A stretch of 64,000 nucleotides of DNA from Pelagibius sp. Alg239-R121 (lineage in GTDB: Bacteria > Pseudomonadota > Alphaproteobacteria > Kiloniellales > Kiloniellaceae): positions 62,001 to 126,000 of the forward strand of contig NZ_CAMZOF010000003.1 of NCBI RefSeq assembly GCF_947331435.1. Direction: 5' to 3'. The notes under the pieces are model-generated. The model saw only the letters and a program-made list of their open reading frames with translations, did no database searches and was not told the DNA's origin. Each line of letters starts with the position of its first letter. The stretch's first letter is position 1. Both the position numbers and the translations under genes were made by a program. This document shows, piece by piece, positions 61,885 to 64,000 of this stretch.

Positions 61885-62729
61885 CGCTGTGCCGGTGACA
61901 CAAAGATTTCGTCGATCCAGTCGATAACGGCCTGCACGCGGGGAAGCTGTCGGACTTCTGGATGAACGAGCAGCCAAACTTCACGCGTGAGTACCGCGGT
62001 TCCCACCGTGACCCGTTGAAGCAATGGATCGTTCCCAGCGACGATGTCTGGCAAAAGCGTTTGCCCCAAGCCGGACCGGACCGCCGCGAGTGCGCTTTCC
62101 GCGTCATTGACGCGCAGTCGTCCGACGGTTGCTCCTTCGGTCTGCTTGGACATCCAGCGGGCCTGGGGCAGATGCGCATGAGTCTCTTCGTAGGTGATCC
62201 ATGGCATCGCGCGAGCCGGGTTCGATGTCGCGCTGTAGAGAGAGTAGGGCAGGTCGGCCAGACGACGGCACAGGCCGGCGTCCTTCTGCGGTCGGGCGAA
62301 GCGCAGGGCCAAATCGGTTTCGCGCCGGCTGAGGCTCAGATTGCCGGTTTCCGCTATGGTCTCCAGTTGGAGTCTTGGGTGTTTTGCCATGAGGTCGTCC
62401 AGACGTGGGATCAAATGGCTATTCATCAGGATTGGCACCGCGGTGATGCGCACTGTGCCTTCACATTCCTGGAGGGTTCCCATGAGATGTTCTTGCAGCT
62501 TTCCGGCAGTCACTTCCATGGCTTGGGCGGCAACAGCTGCGCGCTCGCCTGCCTCGGTCGGGGTTAACTGCCCGTCTGTGCGGCTAAAGAGAGCGGTTCC
62601 AAGATCGGCCTCAATTGCCTTGAGGCGCCGCGAAACGGTGGTCTGGTCGATGGCAAGCCGACGCGCTGCTGCCGAAAGAGACTCCGACCTGGAAATGGCC
62701 AAGACGAGTTGGAGTGAATTCCATTCCAC
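61881..62729 (-). CDS. LysR family transcriptional regulator
   Basis: A 282-residue LysR regulator. The N-terminal wHTH reads LQLVLAISRSESLSAAARRL, then AIDQTTVSRRLKAIEADLGT. The effector domain holds TVRITAVPILMNSHLIPRLD and LHPTEV-like C-terminal strands. The family is clear; the effector is unknown. It is on the same strand as the ABC binding-protein gene behind it, with a terminator in between, and is convergent with the IclR gene, so it does not form an operon with either. The target operon is probably not in this window. Confidence 0.9.
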   Translation of the reverse strand: MEWNSLQLVLAISRSESLSAAARRLAIDQTTVSRRLKAIEADLGTALFSRTDGQLTPTEAGERAAVAAQAMEVTAGKLQEHLMGTLQECEGTVRITAVPILMNSHLIPRLDDLMAKHPRLQLETIAETGNLSLSRRETDLALRFARPQKDAGLCRRLADLPYSLYSATSNPARAMPWITYEETHAHLPQARWMSKQTEGATVGRLRVNDAESALAAVRSGLGQTLLPDIVAGNDPLLQRVTVGTAVLTREVWLLVHPEVRQLPRVQAVIDWIDEIFVSPAQR

Positions 62730-62818
62730 CAGATGCTACCTCTGCAAAATTGCAGAAAAAGATAACATAAAAAGGCAAAAAATTCGAGAACCTGCAGGTG
62801 CGAGTTTCCCGGATGGGC

Positions 62819-62851
62819 AAAAAAAACGGCGGTACAGTTTCCTGCACCACC
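62819..62851 (-). terminator. Rho-independent terminator of the ABC binding-protein gene
   Basis: On the minus strand GGTGGTGCAG, loop GAAA and CTGTACCGCC form a 10-bp stem with two G-U pairs, followed by G and eight T. It lies 23 bp after the stop of the 62874-63977 gene and ends its transcript before LysR. Confidence 0.85.
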
Positions 62852-62873
62852 GGTTGCTGATTAAAGTTGGCGC

Positions 62874-63977
62874 TTATTTGCCCCAGATCTTTTTGTATTC
62901 GTCGCGATAGCCGTTGCCCGGGTCGAAGCGGTTATCCGGGCCGCCGTCGTAGGCGATGTTGTCGGGTGTCACCACGTGCAGCGGTGAGACGTAGCCTGAC
63001 CACTTTTCATCGGCAAAGGCACGGTTCAGTTCGTCGACCAACTGCCAGCCTTGAAGATTGAGCGGTTCTGCGACCGTCACGGCCTGGTACTGCTGCGCCC
63101 GAACCCGCTGATAGGCTGACTCCGATCCATCGCCTGCGGCCACGTTAATTGGGGCGCCGTCACCCTTGATGCCTGCTGAAGCCAGTGAGGGGCCCATGAA
63201 ATCAAAGTAGAGGTCGTTGATGGCCAGCGAGTGCGTCCACTTTTCTCCGTAGCGTTGTAGCAATGTCGTGGTCAATTGCGGCATGCGGGTCGAGGTGTCT
63301 GCGATGGGAGTATCAACATACTCCAGAACAGTTCCACCGAGGTCTTCGATGACCTCTTTCATGCGGTCGGCTTTGGCGATGGCGATGGAATAGGTCGAAT
63401 CGGTGAAGATCACCACAGCGGGTTTACCGCCAGCGTCCTTGAACGCCCAGTTCGCAGCTGCGCGAGAGACCTCCATAGCGTCGGTCGTGACGTTGGCAAA
63501 AACACCGGTGCCGTCGACCGGTCCGATTACCGGGGCGGAGTGCCAGGAGACCATCTTGATACCTGCCGCCTGTGCTTGCTCGACCCCTGCTTTTTGCTCG
63601 AGAATGTCGGCACCATTGATAACCAATCCGTCCGGCTTCAATGCCAAGGCTTGGCTGAAGGCGGCTTGTCGGCCCGAGACCGATCCGCCACCGTCGATGA
63701 CCCGCACATCCCAGCCGATGGCATCAACGGCCTCTTCGATCCCAGTGGTCACACCGAGCACACCGCCGTTTTTGAGGTCGGCAGCGAGCACGACGATGGT
63801 CTTGCCTTCTGCGGCTTTGGGACCTGTGGTCGGGCCATCCCAACTATCTTGCCGGGTGGCGTACTTTTGGACGACCTTTTCGGCCTCCATCATTTTGTCC
63901 TGGGCAAAAGCGCTTGTTGTGCCTGCAGCGGCCGCCGCAAATGTGGCGGCGGCCAAGGTCAATGCAATATGTTTCAT
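62874..63977 (-). CDS. sugar-type ABC transporter periplasmic substrate-binding protein
   Basis: A 367-residue binding protein of the ribose/xylose-like PBP1 class. Signal peptide MKHIALTLAAATFAAAAAGT, then SAFA cleavage. The mature protein has IVVLAADLKNGGVLGVTTGI, the helix after ALKPDGLVINGADILEQKAG, and the C-terminal NAYDGGPDN-like stretch (DNIAYDGGPDNRFDPGNGYR). It binds a sugar or other small ligand for an ABC importer; the ATPase and permease genes would lie beyond the right edge. A strong terminator follows it. Confidence 0.9.
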   Translation of the reverse strand: MKHIALTLAAATFAAAAAGTTSAFAQDKMMEAEKVVQKYATRQDSWDGPTTGPKAAEGKTIVVLAADLKNGGVLGVTTGIEEAVDAIGWDVRVIDGGGSVSGRQAAFSQALALKPDGLVINGADILEQKAGVEQAQAAGIKMVSWHSAPVIGPVDGTGVFANVTTDAMEVSRAAANWAFKDAGGKPAVVIFTDSTYSIAIAKADRMKEVIEDLGGTVLEYVDTPIADTSTRMPQLTTTLLQRYGEKWTHSLAINDLYFDFMGPSLASAGIKGDGAPINVAAGDGSESAYQRVRAQQYQAVTVAEPLNLQGWQLVDELNRAFADEKWSGYVSPLHVVTPDNIAYDGGPDNRFDPGNGYRDEYKKIWGK

Positions 63978-64000
63978 CCTCTTTCCTCCCTAGTATTGTT

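Noticed and set aside
1-64000. tRNA, rRNA, CRISPR or prophage regions
   Set aside because: I read the gaps for tRNA-like T-loops, evenly spaced repeats and phage genes and found none that hold up. A tRNAscan-type run would settle tRNAs.

Overview
The window looks like a chromosomal segment of a GC-rich, aerobic, heterotrophic alphaproteobacterium, most likely a marine or soil member of the Rhodospirillales/Kiloniellales type. This is an inference from gene content: a short-loop (CIO-type) bd oxidase, one DctP-type and two TAXI-type TRAP binding proteins, 3-hydroxybutyrate dehydrogenase, IclR and GlxA-family regulators, and PEP-CTERM proteins. I see no rRNA, tRNA, CRISPR array, prophage or conjugative element. 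One stand-alone REP-type tyrosine transposase and a small decayed patch (34.1-35.1 kb) are the only signs of genome plasticity.

Layout. 0-5 kb: an alpha/beta hydrolase, mnmA, and a cydAB operon that ends in a 46-aa DUF2474 subunit gene. 5-9.1 kb: a GNAT enzyme and a TAXI TRAP importer with a good sigma-54 promoter. 9.5-12.1 kb: a PrpR/ScfR-like regulator divergent from a ketopantoate-reductase-like gene. 12.8-17.5 kb: a SulP transporter, a five-bladed-propeller glycosidase-like protein and a di-haem oxidoreductase. 17.6-20.1 kb: a tight ArsR / GbsR-like / fatty-acid desaturase / COQ4-like operon. 20.4-24.5 kb: the transposase, an MDR dehydrogenase and a three-gene envelope cassette (small membrane protein, exported protein with a BapA-prefix-like start, TolC-like protein). 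24.8-30.2 kb: a hybrid histidine kinase and a chemoreceptor.

30.3-32.9 kb holds a bufferin-type copper RiPP locus. It has a precursor (DUF2282, BufA1-like), an MNIO maturase (DUF692, BufB), its partner (DUF2063, BufC) and a convergent DoxX gene (BufD). The DoxX gene is broken by a one-base frameshift at an A6 tract. 33.2-39.3 kb: a HAD phosphatase, a PEP-CTERM remnant, an AraC-type gene split by a stop, an MFS carrier, a haemolysin-III protein, a five-TM protein fused to RND-porter-like domains, and an exported unknown.

39.5-47.1 kb: IclR, an orphan DctP binding protein and a self-sufficient P450-reductase-ferredoxin fusion form a catabolic module beside a DctBD-like two-component pair. 47.6-51.5 kb: a PEP-CTERM protein with a near-consensus sigma-54 promoter, a Rap1a-like/peptidoglycan-binding protein, bdhA and a small phosphatase. 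51.5-54.9 kb: a ureohydrolase, an MFS carrier and a GlxA-like regulator. 55-61.9 kb: an MFS carrier, then a TAXI permease / binding protein / sulfatase operon divergent from an IclR gene across a 15-bp palindrome. 61.9-64 kb: LysR and a sugar-type ABC binding protein with a clear terminator.

Main points for follow-up: the bufferin locus and its broken DoxX gene, the RND-porter-like fusion, the P450 module, the atypical C-G-G-S-R sulfatase motif, the sigma-54 promoters, the desaturase operon and the envelope cassette.
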